The notes under the pieces: model-generated | The model's database searches: none | The model's input: the letters and a program-made list of their open reading frames with translations, nothing else | Told to the model about the DNA's origin: nothing | Part shown: positions 8,810 to 17,138 of the stretch, one piece after another | Numbering within the stretch: the first letter of the stretch is position 1 | Layout: every line of letters starts with the position of its first letter | Assembly (NCBI GenBank): GCA_003640645.1 | Contig: QGHH01000007.1 | Span: forward strand, 1-64,000 | DNA from: Fredinandcohnia aciditolerans | Lineage (GTDB): Bacteria; Bacillota; Bacilli; Bacillales; Bacillaceae_L | Reading direction: 5' to 3' | Length of the DNA: 64,000 bases | Position numbers and translations under genes: made by a program

Positions 8810-10054
8810 TTAAGATTCTTTCAATACAGGTTTTCCCGCTTCAATTAATACATGATTTCTACCCAGGAAAATGGCTAATATAATAATGAATATACCTGTT
8901 CCTACTAACAGCCATTCAATTTTGATGAAATCCGCAATTGGACCGAATATTAACATTCCAAGTGGCATCATTGAGGTTGAAATCATCCCCATTACACCAA
9001 AAACTCTTCCTAAATATTCTTCTTCTACTTTCTCCTGCAACAAAACAGTTGCTGGTGTATTAAAAATTGGCATCGCAACCCCGAATAAAGCCATGAACGC
9101 AAAATAAATCCAAAAGTTCGGAACAATACCAAGTCCAAATGTGCAGACACCCATTATGACACTTGCGAATCCCAAGGTTTTAATTTTATTTTCAAATCCT
9201 CCCCAGGAAGCAATGATTCCTCCTCCTACCATCATACCAAGGGAGAAGGCAACTTCGATTGCTGCAAGTCTCCATTCATCACTACCAAAACTGCGTGTAA
9301 CCTGCAGTGGCGTCAAAAATGCTGCTGGTGCCATTAACACAAAGAATACAGCAAAGAATTGGAAAAATGTCTTCAGAAAAGCATGACTGTTCACATAGTG
9401 TAAACCTTGTTTAAAGTCACTAAAGTAACTAGTAGTTTGTTTTTCAGCTGCCTTCTGATGTACAGGAATTTTCAAAAAGAAAAGCAGTGTAAAAATCGCT
9501 ATCGCTGCCGTTATAACATCAATAAAAAATATCATTTCTAACGAAGCGAAACCTAAAAGTGCTGCACTAACCATTGGAGATACGAACATGATCACCGCTT
9601 GAATACTTCCATTTGCTCCATTCACTTTTGTCAGTTTATCCTTCGGAACAATTTGCGGTAAAATCGCACCAACAGCTGGCATTTGAATTCCCGTTCCAAA
9701 GGCACGAACCGCTGCCATCACAAATAGCAACCAGATTGCATCAAATCCCAATAAGAAGAGAATAGCAAGGATTAATGTTGAAAGTGCAATAAGTCCGTCT
9801 GCTATAATAATGAGCATCTTACGGTTATAGCGATCCGCCCAAACCCCAGCAACAGGTGACAAAATAAAGGTTGGAATAAAGCCACAAATGATAAACAGCG
9901 TCATCATCAAACCTGATTCCGTTTCTAAAGTTATGTGCCACATTATGGCGTATTGAACCAGTGACGATCCGAAAAGTGAAATCGTCTGGCTACTTAAAAA
10001 GAGAATGATATTCTTTAACCAATTCTCATGTAGCTTATTTTCTACTGTATTCAT
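8810..10054 (-). CDS. Mef-like MFS efflux transporter, probable macrolide exporter
   Basis: A 414-residue major facilitator with 12 predicted spans. It resembles the Mef/macrolide-efflux branch: GVWADRYNRKMLIIIAD (about residues 69-85), VPKDKLTKVNGANGS and EEEYLGRVFGVMG near residue 335 (Mef proteins have EYLGRVFS at the same place). The decisive context is upstream: a strong promoter, a 14-codon peptide containing MRLRFP and a terminator hairpin all lie between 10344 and 10124. This is the layout of a macrolide-inducible attenuator. The ribosome-binding site is weak. I infer export of macrolides or related ribosome-targeting drugs; the exact substrate is not shown. Confidence 0.8.
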   Translation of the reverse strand: MNTVENKLHENWLKNIILFLSSQTISLFGSSLVQYAIMWHITLETESGLMMTLFIICGFIPTFILSPVAGVWADRYNRKMLIIIADGLIALSTLILAILFLLGFDAIWLLFVMAAVRAFGTGIQMPAVGAILPQIVPKDKLTKVNGANGSIQAVIMFVSPMVSAALLGFASLEMIFFIDVITAAIAIFTLLFFLKIPVHQKAAEKQTTSYFSDFKQGLHYVNSHAFLKTFFQFFAVFFVLMAPAAFLTPLQVTRSFGSDEWRLAAIEVAFSLGMMVGGGIIASWGGFENKIKTLGFASVIMGVCTFGLGIVPNFWIYFAFMALFGVAMPIFNTPATVLLQEKVEEEYLGRVFGVMGMISTSMMPLGMLIFGPIADFIKIEWLLVGTGIFIIILAIFLGRNHVLIEAGKPVLKES

Positions 10055-10123
10055 TTACTATCAACTCATTTCTATCGAATTTTTGTATTTACTCTACACC
10101 TACATTCATATTTTTAGACAACA

Positions 10124-10152
10124 AAAAAAGAGGGAATCCTCGTCCCCTCTTT
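10124..10152 (-). terminator. Attenuator hairpin in the MFS leader
   Basis: On the minus strand AAAGAGGG pairs with CCCTCTTT and is followed by a run of seven Ts. It lies about 86 nt after the leader-peptide stop and about 70 nt before the transporter ATG. It therefore ends leader transcripts unless an alternative fold forms. A preceding stem GCTCTG/CAGAGC (about 10203-10222) and ATTGGT/ACCAAT are candidates for switching partners. Confidence 0.75.
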
Positions 10153-10237
10153 AATTAACCGTAAAATATTGGTTTTCTTAAAAAATGACAGACCAATCCC
10201 GTGCTCTGAACGTAGGCAGAGCTTCAAACGTATTAAA

Positions 10238-10282
10238 TTAACGAATGATACCTGGGAATCGTAATCTCATTGATGCTGTCAC
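10238..10282 (-). CDS. RLR-type macrolide-arrest leader peptide (14 aa)
   Basis: A 14-codon ORF read as MTASMRLRFPGIIR from a GTG start, with a perfect GGAGG 8 nt upstream. The ErmD leader peptide of bacilli, as I recall it, is MTHSMRLRFPTLNQ. Nine of the first ten residues agree, including MRLRFP at the same positions 5-10. RLR motifs arrest ribosomes when a macrolide occupies the exit tunnel. The ORF sits between a sigma-A promoter and an intrinsic terminator preceding an MFS exporter. Too short for gene callers. Regulatory role is inferred but the sequence match is direct. Confidence 0.85.
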   Translation of the reverse strand: MTASMRLRFPGIIR

Positions 10283-10315
10283 AAGAAAAACCTCCATTTC
10301 TTTATAATCGTTATT

Positions 10316-10344
10316 ATCATAACAAATTCCCTTTTTTATTACAA
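10316..10344 (-). promoter_or_regulatory. Sigma-A promoter for the MFS leader
   Basis: On the minus strand TTGTAA (10344-10339), a 17-nt spacer and TATGAT (10321-10316) form a good housekeeping promoter. A transcript starting near 10309 would place the GGAGG and GTG of the leader peptide about 15-27 nt downstream. Confidence 0.7.
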
Positions 10345-10387
10345 TTACTTTTTTGGGGATATCATGTTGAAGGCAAGAACGTCTCAC

Positions 10388-10957
10388 TTAAGCTGGTATA
10401 ATACGAAAGGGAACTGATTTTTTCTTTATATTTTTAGTAGGATAATGAGCCAGTTTCCCCTCGTATTTCAATTGAAGTGACGAAATAGCCATTAAGTCAT
10501 TTGGTTCAATAAGTGAAAGTGGTTTTTCAAACTCAATGCTGGTACATTCATTTAGTACGGATGCTACAAACTGAGAACAGAAAAAGGCTTTCTTTCTTCG
10601 CAGCGGCCTATTCAGCATAACTCCAAATAACCCCAAAAAATTGTAGCGATAAGATTCCTTCTGCTCTTCAATTTCGTTAATATAGCGTCTCATCTTTTGT
10701 ATTTCGGCCTCTGTTACTGTAAAAGAATAGATAACACAATCAGCATGTTTAAATAATCCTTGTTTCACATCCTCTTTTACAAATCCCCCAATAAATGGAT
10801 TTTTGGCAGTCTTTCTACCAAAACTATATACCTCGGTCATTTCTGTATCTAAGGAAATCGAAGCATGATTATATGGCTTTTTCGTATATAGCTTTATCAG
10901 TCTTGTAAATACTGTCCCCGTATCTGTTAAAAGAATATATACCTTCTTATCTCTCAA
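10388..10957 (-). CDS. Permuted papain-like (YiiX/NlpC-P60-type) protein
   Basis: A 189-residue protein without signal peptide or membrane segment. It carries the permuted NlpC/P60 (YiiX-like) pattern: an early histidine in PYNHASISLD (about residue 31) and a late cysteine in FFCSQFVASVLNE (about residue 127). That is histidine first and cysteine last, reversed from classical NlpC/P60. Such enzymes are thiol hydrolases of amide or ester bonds; the substrate is unknown. The start is TTG, supported by AAAGGGGAG about 7 nt upstream. It is monocistronic, between the MFS leader and the peptide-permease genes. Confidence 0.65.
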   Translation of the reverse strand: MRDKKVYILLTDTGTVFTRLIKLYTKKPYNHASISLDTEMTEVYSFGRKTAKNPFIGGFVKEDVKQGLFKHADCVIYSFTVTEAEIQKMRRYINEIEEQKESYRYNFLGLFGVMLNRPLRRKKAFFCSQFVASVLNECTSIEFEKPLSLIEPNDLMAISSLQLKYEGKLAHYPTKNIKKKSVPFRIIPA

Positions 10958-11249
10958 AATAATTCTCCCCTTTTATTTATCAAAAGCTACCTTATAAATA
11001 ACAATATACATAGGAAATCTTAAGAAGAGCCTAATTGTTTTCTTAAGAAAATCTTAAGATTATACCCTTTTTAATTGTTGCTAGTTCAAATTAAATTTCT
11101 TGTACTGAAATTGTAAGTTTCAAATGAAATCATATAATTTATCTTACAAAATGTTAGGATTACGTTTAACCAACCGGAGTCTAAATTTAGACTAAGTCCC
11201 TAGACCTATTTAGAAAGGTGAACTGCGTCATATTTCGGAAACAAAGAAA
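10958..11249. other. Gene-free intergenic stretch
   Basis: No ORF with a ribosome-binding site is seen. Short inverted pieces built on CTTAAGA occur near 11015-11060 (TCTTAAGAAGAG, TTTTCTTAAGAAAATCTTAAG), possibly part of the promoter of the minus-strand gene starting at 10957. Nothing else stands out. Confidence 0.5.
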
Positions 11250-11275
11250 AGACTGAACCCTAATTGATTCAGTCT
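11250..11275 (-). terminator. Terminator after the permease pair
   Basis: AGACTGAA and TTCAGTCT form an 8-bp stem with a 10-nt loop. On the minus strand it continues TTTTCTTTG. It follows the permease gene ending at 11359. Confidence 0.6.
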
Positions 11276-11358
11276 CGAATTTATTTTGTTTTTTATTGAA
11301 TAGGAAATTACAGTACTTATACAACTATTGTTTGTGAATAGGAATAGTGAAGAATTGA

Positions 11359-12282
11359 TCATCTTTGCAGATAAACATTTCTCTGATATTTCTCTCTCTG
11401 ATTTTCCTTTAGTCCGTTAGCAAGAAGATAGAGAGAAAATAGAAATAACAAATACCCTAACAGTGGAAAACCAATAATCCATTTTGCAGAATAATATGCA
11501 AGCCTAGATTGACCAATTAGTCCAGCCCATTCATTTGTAATAGATAGATATATCGTTGGGGAGACCTGCAACTCGGTTCCTCCAAAGAATAAATTAAAAA
11601 TAGCTAATTGACCGATTAAATTTAATACAAGAATAACCTCGTTAACTAATATAAGTAGTAAGTTCCCTTTCAATGTGGGAAAAATATGTTCTTTTACTAT
11701 ATGAATCTTATTACCACCGACCGTTTGAGAAGCCAACACAAACGGACTCTCCCTTATTTCAATCGTTTTAGCAAGTACAACTTGATAGACTCCTGGAATT
11801 CCAAGAATAATCATCAACATGCATTGAAGCAACACTAACGACATCGTTCCAACCGACGACTGAATATTAATCCCTATCATCACAAAATAAATGATCACAA
11901 ATGGTGGAATCCCACTTAATAAAGTGACTCTTGGCGTCCATTGATGCTCCCTTTTTTGCAAGCCGTGGTACATCCCGAAGAAACCACCTATGATTACTCT
12001 GATAATAGCTACTGCTATTGAAGCAAACACTGTATACTTTGCTCCATAAAGCATTAATGTAAAAATATCATATCCCCATTTATCCGTACCAAATACATGC
12101 TCCTTTGAAGGCGGGAATGGTGCTGCGCGAAGCTGCTCCCCTTCTTCTGTTTGAATGTATTTAATTTTCTTTGAATAATCCTCGTCGTACGGTGCAAACG
12201 ATGGACCAAATATGGCCAGCACTACAAATAAAAGTAGCAACACTAATCCCACGACCAGCTTTATATTATGTCGCGTACGCAT
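11359..12282 (-). CDS. OppC/DppC-like ABC transporter permease
   Basis: A 307-residue inner-membrane permease of the peptide/nickel type with about 6 spans. FGTDKWGYDIFTLMLYGAKY (about residues 64-83) is the classical OppC N-terminal block, and a late ASQTVGGNKIHIVKEHIFP is the cytoplasmic EAA-like loop that docks the ATPase. The start at 12282 is chosen because AAAGGG lies 9 nt upstream; a further upstream TTG at 12300 is possible. It overlaps the upstream permease gene by 17 nt. No ATPase or substrate-binding protein is adjacent, so partners must be encoded elsewhere or the pair is a relic. Confidence 0.8.
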   Translation of the reverse strand: MRTRHNIKLVVGLVLLLLFVVLAIFGPSFAPYDEDYSKKIKYIQTEEGEQLRAAPFPPSKEHVFGTDKWGYDIFTLMLYGAKYTVFASIAVAIIRVIIGGFFGMYHGLQKREHQWTPRVTLLSGIPPFVIIYFVMIGINIQSSVGTMSLVLLQCMLMIILGIPGVYQVVLAKTIEIRESPFVLASQTVGGNKIHIVKEHIFPTLKGNLLLILVNEVILVLNLIGQLAIFNLFFGGTELQVSPTIYLSITNEWAGLIGQSRLAYYSAKWIIGFPLLGYLLFLFSLYLLANGLKENQREKYQRNVYLQR

Positions 12283-13144
12283 GTTTAAGTGCCCTTTCAA
12301 TCAGAATCACGATAAGCTTCATTACAAAATACACTGACATATACAGGATGAAAAATGAAAGAAAACATAGTACGAATAAATTGTATTGGTATTCCATTCC
12401 CATTGGAAATAACATGGACGTCAGCCCTTTATTATTATATAGATATTCAATGATAAATAGGTTTCCTATCATAATTGAAACTACTTTATGCAAATCAGCT
12501 TTTAAATAAGGAATTACATTAGGTGTCACATGATAAAGATAGATATGTCTTTTACGAAACCCTTTTGATAACGCCGTTCGAATATAATCTTCTGTTAATA
12601 CATCAAAGGATTTTTCACTTAAAGATCTAACTAAATAGACAAACGGAAGGATAAACATAGTAACCAAAGGAAGGATTATTGCAGGTTCGTCCATATTTGA
12701 TGATGCTACTCTTACAGTTTTCAAACCTGTTGCTTCATAAATATAGACCACAAGTAGTTGAAGTAAGAACACAAGAATAAAATCCGGAATTACTCCAATA
12801 AAACCCATTATCGTATTTAATCCCTTTTCACTTCTTCTCCAAAGCCAAATTCCAAAAATAATGGATAGAATAATCACAAAAACTCCAGCAATTATTAAAT
12901 AGATAAACGAAGTAAGGAAATACCCTCCTACCGCTTGAAAAAAGTATAGTTCTCTCTGCCCATCCATGTAGTAATAAGAACTGCCATCAAATAGCCCCTG
13001 TAGAAAAGGGACTATTTCTTTCGGAATTCTTTCTACCAGAAATACCACCTTATCCTTACCGCTAAAAATAACCAAAGGGAGAGTCCCCAATATAAGTAGA
13101 AAAGTTAGGCTCCACATTTGAAACAATATCTTTTTAATATACAT
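12266..13144 (-). CDS. OppB/DppB-like ABC transporter permease
   Basis: A 292-residue permease with about 6 hydrophobic segments and the OppB-type cytoplasmic loop EDYIRTALSKGFRKRHIYLY (about residues 185-204). The region LPLVTMFILPFVYLVRSL fits the core domain. It forms the heterodimer partner of the following OppC-like protein. An unusual large N-terminal extracytoplasmic part (about residues 35-70) is present. The gene is divergent from the MutS2-like leader, sharing a 75-nt promoter region. Substrate unknown. Confidence 0.75.
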   Translation of the reverse strand: MYIKKILFQMWSLTFLLILGTLPLVIFSGKDKVVFLVERIPKEIVPFLQGLFDGSSYYYMDGQRELYFFQAVGGYFLTSFIYLIIAGVFVIILSIIFGIWLWRRSEKGLNTIMGFIGVIPDFILVFLLQLLVVYIYEATGLKTVRVASSNMDEPAIILPLVTMFILPFVYLVRSLSEKSFDVLTEDYIRTALSKGFRKRHIYLYHVTPNVIPYLKADLHKVVSIMIGNLFIIEYLYNNKGLTSMLFPMGMEYQYNLFVLCFLSFFILYMSVYFVMKLIVILIERALKHAYAT

Positions 13145-13219
13145 TTTGCCCCTTTCAAAAATACTTCTTATATCTCCAATATTATATTCTTATTGGATAA
13201 TAAGAATGCGCATATGCAC

Positions 13220-13539
13220 TTGACTTTTAATACGAACATAGGATATAAAAGAGGAGTAAGAAAAAACGCCTTAAATAAAGGGGTATGAGTTTATGTTATC
13301 GGTGGTTCTTAACTAATCCATAATTGGATAACTGGAAGAAGCGAAAAACGTAGCAAGGCTATGTTTATTTCACCATGGCTTCTTTTAGAATGTTAAGAAC
13401 ACGCATCATAGCTACGAAAAATGGATCTTGCTATGGCATGTTTGTCATGGTTTTTTTGTGTCTAAAAAACCATCGATATCTATGCTTGGCCTAGGTCTAT
13501 CTTCAGCCGTCATGAGCGATTTGTTCATGACGGCTTTTT
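13220..13539 (+). promoter_or_regulatory. Attenuator leader of the MutS2-like gene
   Basis: A strong promoter, TTGACT (13220-13225) and TATAAA (13244-13249), starts a leader of about 340 nt. AAAGGGG precedes a short ORF MLSVVLN (ATG 13293, stop 13314); an overlapping ORF MSLCYRWFLTNP starts at 13285 with poor spacing. Nested helices follow: GTTCTTAAC (13305) with GTTAAGAAC (13392), AAGAAGC (13336) with GCTTCTT (13378), and CGTAGC (13349), which can pair with GCTATG (13358) or GCTACG (13412). A perfect 11-bp terminator stem AGCCGTCATGA/TCATGACGGCT plus T5 occupies 13505-13539. The layout matches ribosome-mediated attenuation, as in leaders of antibiotic-resistance genes. The 5' arm of the outer helix lies inside the short ORF. 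Confidence 0.7.
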
Positions 13540-13600
13540 GATTATCGCCTGTGAACATCTCCTCATGAACAATGTTTATTAATAAAAGGAGGATTTACCA

Positions 13601-15541
13601 TTGAATACCCAAACAATGGAAGCTTTAGGTTATTATCAAATTTTGAATGAGATCTCACAATACGCAAGAACAAGCCGTGGAAAAGAAACGTTACTTTCTT
13701 TAAGACCTACACAAAACAAAAAGAGAATCGAGCATTCTTTACATGAAATTTCAGAAGCGATGAACATCCTTGAAATCAGCGGAAGTATCCCGATACACTC
13801 TTTGGATCAAATCGAGCACTATATTGAGCAAGCGAAAAAAGGAATCGCAATAAAAGTGGACCAATTCACTCGGATTGTTTCATTCCTAGATCACTGTCAA
13901 AAGCTAAAGCAATTTATGAAAGATAAAGAATATGCCGGTCCAATGGTAAGCATGTATGCTGCATCCATTGGAGATGTATCAGAACTAGAAGGAGAAATTA
14001 GCCGTTGTTTGCGCAATGGCCAAGTGGATGATTATGCATCAAGTGACCTTAATTATTTACGACGGCATCTCTCCAGTCTACAGGAGAAATTAAAAGAAAA
14101 AGCACAGTCACTGGTGAAAAGCGGAAGAATTTCTCCATATTTACAGGAAACAAATGTTGCAGAACGATCGGGGCGCTATGTTCTTGCGGTAAAAAAAGAA
14201 TTTAGGAAGAAAGTTCAAGGAACCGTATTAGATACTTCAGCTTCGGGCTCTACCCTCTTTATCGAACCTGTTGAATTAAGCTCGCTTCAGGAGGATATTG
14301 AACTTATTAAAATTGCAGAAGAAACTGAGGTAGAGCGGATTTTATATGAGCTTACTCAGCTGTTTCTATCCTATGAACAGGTTATCCAGGTTGCAGTGGA
14401 AACCATGCATCATTACGATGTTCTTTTCGCAAAAGCAAAGTACAGCCAAAAGATTCAGGCAAACACACCTTCAATCAATGAAGAGTTCAAAATCCATCTA
14501 AAAGAAGCACGTCATCCGATGCTTGGAACCAATGCCGTTCCACTCACGATTCCAATCGGAGGAACAGAACGGGCCCTAGTCATTACTGGTCCGAACACTG
14601 GAGGTAAAACCGTTACGTTAAAAACGGTAGGACTCCTCACATTGATGGCTCAATCCGGTCTCCCTATTCCGGCTAAAAAAGGAAGTGAAATGGCCATCTT
14701 CCAACATATCTTTGTCGATATTGGAGACGGTCAAAGCATTGAGCAAAATTTAAGTACGTTTAGCTCCCGTATGGTTAATATCATTGAGATTTTGAAAACA
14801 ACAAACGATTCTTCACTTGTATTAATTGATGAACTCGGTTCCGGCACAGATCCAAGGGAGGGTATGGCCCTAGCCATCGTTATTCTAGAACAACTTTTGG
14901 AAAAAGGTGCTACCTTATTTGCGACTACCCATTACAGTGAAATGAAGAAATTTGCTGATGAGACGGAAGGATTTTTAAATGGTTCCATGGAGTTCGATAT
15001 CCACACCTTGCAACCCACGTACAGACTTTTACTAGGGAAAAGTGGGCAAAGCCAAGCGTTTGATATAGCCGCTAAACTTGGGATGCACCCAACACTTATC
15101 GAACGTGCACATAAGAAAGCGTATCAACAGGATAAGGATTATCATCAAAACATTGCACACGAAACATTGCAATCACCTACCTATCAAAAGCAAATCATTG
15201 TAAATAAGTATGCTCGAAGCAATGTTGAAAAAAGAAAACAAGAGCCGTCTGCATCTAAGGTCACGGTCTACAATCAAGGGGATAACGTCTTGGTTGTTGC
15301 AACTGGTGAAACCGGCATAGTGTACAAAGGACCAAATGACCGTGGAGATTATATTGTGCAAATTAAAGAGGAAAAACGAACTGTTAATTATAAGAGAATT
15401 GAGTTAAAGATCGCGGCGGCAGAACTCTACCCTTCTGATTACGATTTTGACATCATCTTCAAAAGCAAAGAATATCGAAAAATAAAAAAAGACATGAACC
15501 GCAAATTCGTAGAAGACAAATGGTTAGAGGAAGATGAGTAA
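13601..15541 (+). CDS. MutS2-like ATPase lacking the Smr domain
   Basis: A 646-residue protein of the MutS2 subfamily. The N-terminal lever/clamp region is helical. The ABC ATPase has Walker A GPNTGGKT (about residues 330-337), FSSRMVNIIEIL, Walker B LVLIDELGSGTDP (about residues 404-416) and the histidine switch ATTHYSEMK. A KOW-like segment (VLVVATGETGIVYKGPND) follows near residue 565. The usual C-terminal Smr nuclease domain of MutS2 (about 785 residues) is absent. B. subtilis MutS2/RqcU splits collided ribosomes. This paralogue, behind an attenuator leader, could be a drug-induced ribosome rescue factor (inference). The TTG start is supported by AAAGGAGG 8 nt upstream. Confidence 0.8.
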   Translation: MNTQTMEALGYYQILNEISQYARTSRGKETLLSLRPTQNKKRIEHSLHEISEAMNILEISGSIPIHSLDQIEHYIEQAKKGIAIKVDQFTRIVSFLDHCQKLKQFMKDKEYAGPMVSMYAASIGDVSELEGEISRCLRNGQVDDYASSDLNYLRRHLSSLQEKLKEKAQSLVKSGRISPYLQETNVAERSGRYVLAVKKEFRKKVQGTVLDTSASGSTLFIEPVELSSLQEDIELIKIAEETEVERILYELTQLFLSYEQVIQVAVETMHHYDVLFAKAKYSQKIQANTPSINEEFKIHLKEARHPMLGTNAVPLTIPIGGTERALVITGPNTGGKTVTLKTVGLLTLMAQSGLPIPAKKGSEMAIFQHIFVDIGDGQSIEQNLSTFSSRMVNIIEILKTTNDSSLVLIDELGSGTDPREGMALAIVILEQLLEKGATLFATTHYSEMKKFADETEGFLNGSMEFDIHTLQPTYRLLLGKSGQSQAFDIAAKLGMHPTLIERAHKKAYQQDKDYHQNIAHETLQSPTYQKQIIVNKYARSNVEKRKQEPSASKVTVYNQGDNVLVVATGETGIVYKGPNDRGDYIVQIKEEKRTVNYKRIELKIAAAELYPSDYDFDIIFKSKEYRKIKKDMNRKFVEDKWLEEDE

Positions 15542-15606
15542 GCGTGAGCTAAAAAACGTTCAGTAACAGGTTCCGATTTAAAAACAGAGACTCGCAATAC
15601 ATTATT

Positions 15607-15641
15607 AGCGTGAATTCTCGTACGAATTCACGCTTTAATTT
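15607..15641. repeat. Inverted repeat beside array 2, matched beside array 1
   Basis: AGCGTGAATTC (15607) and GAATTCACGCT (15624) form an 11-bp hairpin followed by TTAATTT, so it may terminate the MutS2-like transcript. Bases 15621-15641 are an exact inverted copy of 5279-5299. Confidence 0.75.
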
Positions 15642-15701
15642 CCAATGATAAATTGATGTTTAATGCGTTTTTTAAAAAAATGGTTTAAATTCGCGATTAA
15701 C

Positions 15702-16910
15702 GCAACTTCGGGTACAATACCGATGATTTAGTTCTCCCTTGTCTGTAGATACCCCTACTTCAGACATTACTCCTTTGAGTTCGCCTTTCCTTGTCTGAAG
15801 ATACACCAACTTCGGACTCTACTGCTTTGTTTTTACCTTCCCCTGTCTGAAGATACCCCAACTTCAGACACAATACCGATGATTTTGCTTTCCCTTGTCT
15901 GAAGTTACTCCAACTTCGGACACTCCTCCTTTGAGTTCGCCTTCCCTTGTCTGAAGATACTCCAACTTCGGACACTACTCCTTTGATTTCACCTTCCCTT
16001 GTCTGAAGATAACTCTACTTCGGACACTACTCCTTTGATTTCGCCTTCCCTTGTCTGAAGATAAATCAACTTCGGACACTACTCCTTTGAGTTCCCCTTC
16101 TCTTGTCTGAAGATAACTCTACTTCAGACACAACTCCTTTGATATCGCCTTCCCTTGTCTGAAGATAAATCAACTTCAGACACAATACCGATGATTTTGC
16201 TTTCCCTTGTCTGAAGATAAATCAACTTCAGACACAATACCGATGATTTTGCTTTCCCTTGTCTGAAGATAACTCAACTTCGGACACTACTCCTTTGATT
16301 TTGCCTTCCCTTGTCTGAAGATAAATCAACTTCAGACACAATACCGATGATTTTGCTTTCCCTTGTCTGAAGTTACTCCAACTTCGGACACTCCTCCTCT
16401 GAGTTCGCCTTCCCTTGTCTGAAGATAAATCAACTTCAGACACAATACCGATGATTTCGCCTTCCCTTGTCTGAAGATACTCCAACTTCAGACACAATAC
16501 CGATGATTTTGCTTTCCCTTGTCTGAAGATAACTCAACTTCAGACACTACTCCTTTGAGTTCGCTTTCCCTTGTCCGAAGATACTCCAACTTCAGACACA
16601 ATACCGATGATTTTGCTTTCCCTTGTCTGAATATTCTCCAACTTCGGACACTACTCCTTTGATTTCACCTTCCCTTGTCTGAAGATAACTCTACTTCGGA
16701 CATTACTCCTTTGATTTCACCTTCCCTTGTCTGAAGATAACTCTACTTCGGACACTCCTCCTTTGAGTTCGCCTTCCCTTGTCTGAAGATAAATCAACTT
16801 CAGACACAATAACGATGATTTTGCTTTCCCTTGTCCGAAGATACTCCAACTTCAGACACAATACCGATGATTTTGTTTTCCCTTGTCTGAAGATACCCCC
16901 ACACCAACTT
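15702..16910 (+). repeat. 52-bp tandem hairpin array 2 (23 units plus a partial)
   Basis: The core GTCTGAAG-N9-CTTCGGAC (or CTTCAGAC) starts at 15741 and recurs every 52 bp to 16885, that is 22 intervals without a single insertion or deletion at any point I checked. A partial unit precedes it at about 15702. Spacers are 27 nt and of two main types that alternate irregularly: one with cactactcctttgat and one with cacaataccgatgat, both ending in ttcccttg. The core is the reverse-complement equivalent of array 1. Frames through it are not conserved because 52 is not divisible by three. Confidence 0.95.
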
Positions 16911-17138
16911 CTGACAATACACCTGAGATCTTCTGATTTATTTCTTAGTTTTGATTTTGACTTTTATTGTACTTTTTACAGTAAAAACGTCTACTTTTTT
17001 GATATTTTTATTGAACTGCTTGCAACTCAATACGTTAACGTTAATCCTTTATTGAATTATTGTTTTTTCTATCTAGTGGGATATCACAAGTTTCTTAGTT
17101 GACATATATTAATTTTAAAAACGACAGGAGCCACCTCA
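16911..17138. other. Intergenic stretch after array 2
   Basis: AT-rich spacer of about 230 nt between array 2 and the LysM gene. An open frame runs from the array into it but has no ribosome-binding site and begins in repeat sequence. No clear promoter or terminator is seen. Confidence 0.4.

Noticed and set aside
10297-10325. Fur/PerR-like box ATGATAATAACGATTAT upstream of the MFS leader
   Set aside because: The match to TGATAATNATTATCA is poor in the second half, and the same bases are explained by the -10 element TATGAT of a well-spaced promoter.
13256-13540. T-box or known metabolite riboswitch before the MutS2-like gene
   Set aside because: No T-box GGTGG-type conserved loop or specifier stem and no recognised riboswitch core; short ORF plus terminator fits attenuation better.
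15702-16910. Array 2 (and 1 and 3) as CRISPR arrays
   Set aside because: The repeat/spacer lengths (25/27) look CRISPR-like, but spacers are shared among units rather than unique, the cores are hairpins that vary, and no cas genes are in the window.
15760-17102. ORFs of 71-107 residues in array 2 and its right flank
   Set aside because: Repeat-derived, no ribosome-binding sites, frame changes each unit.
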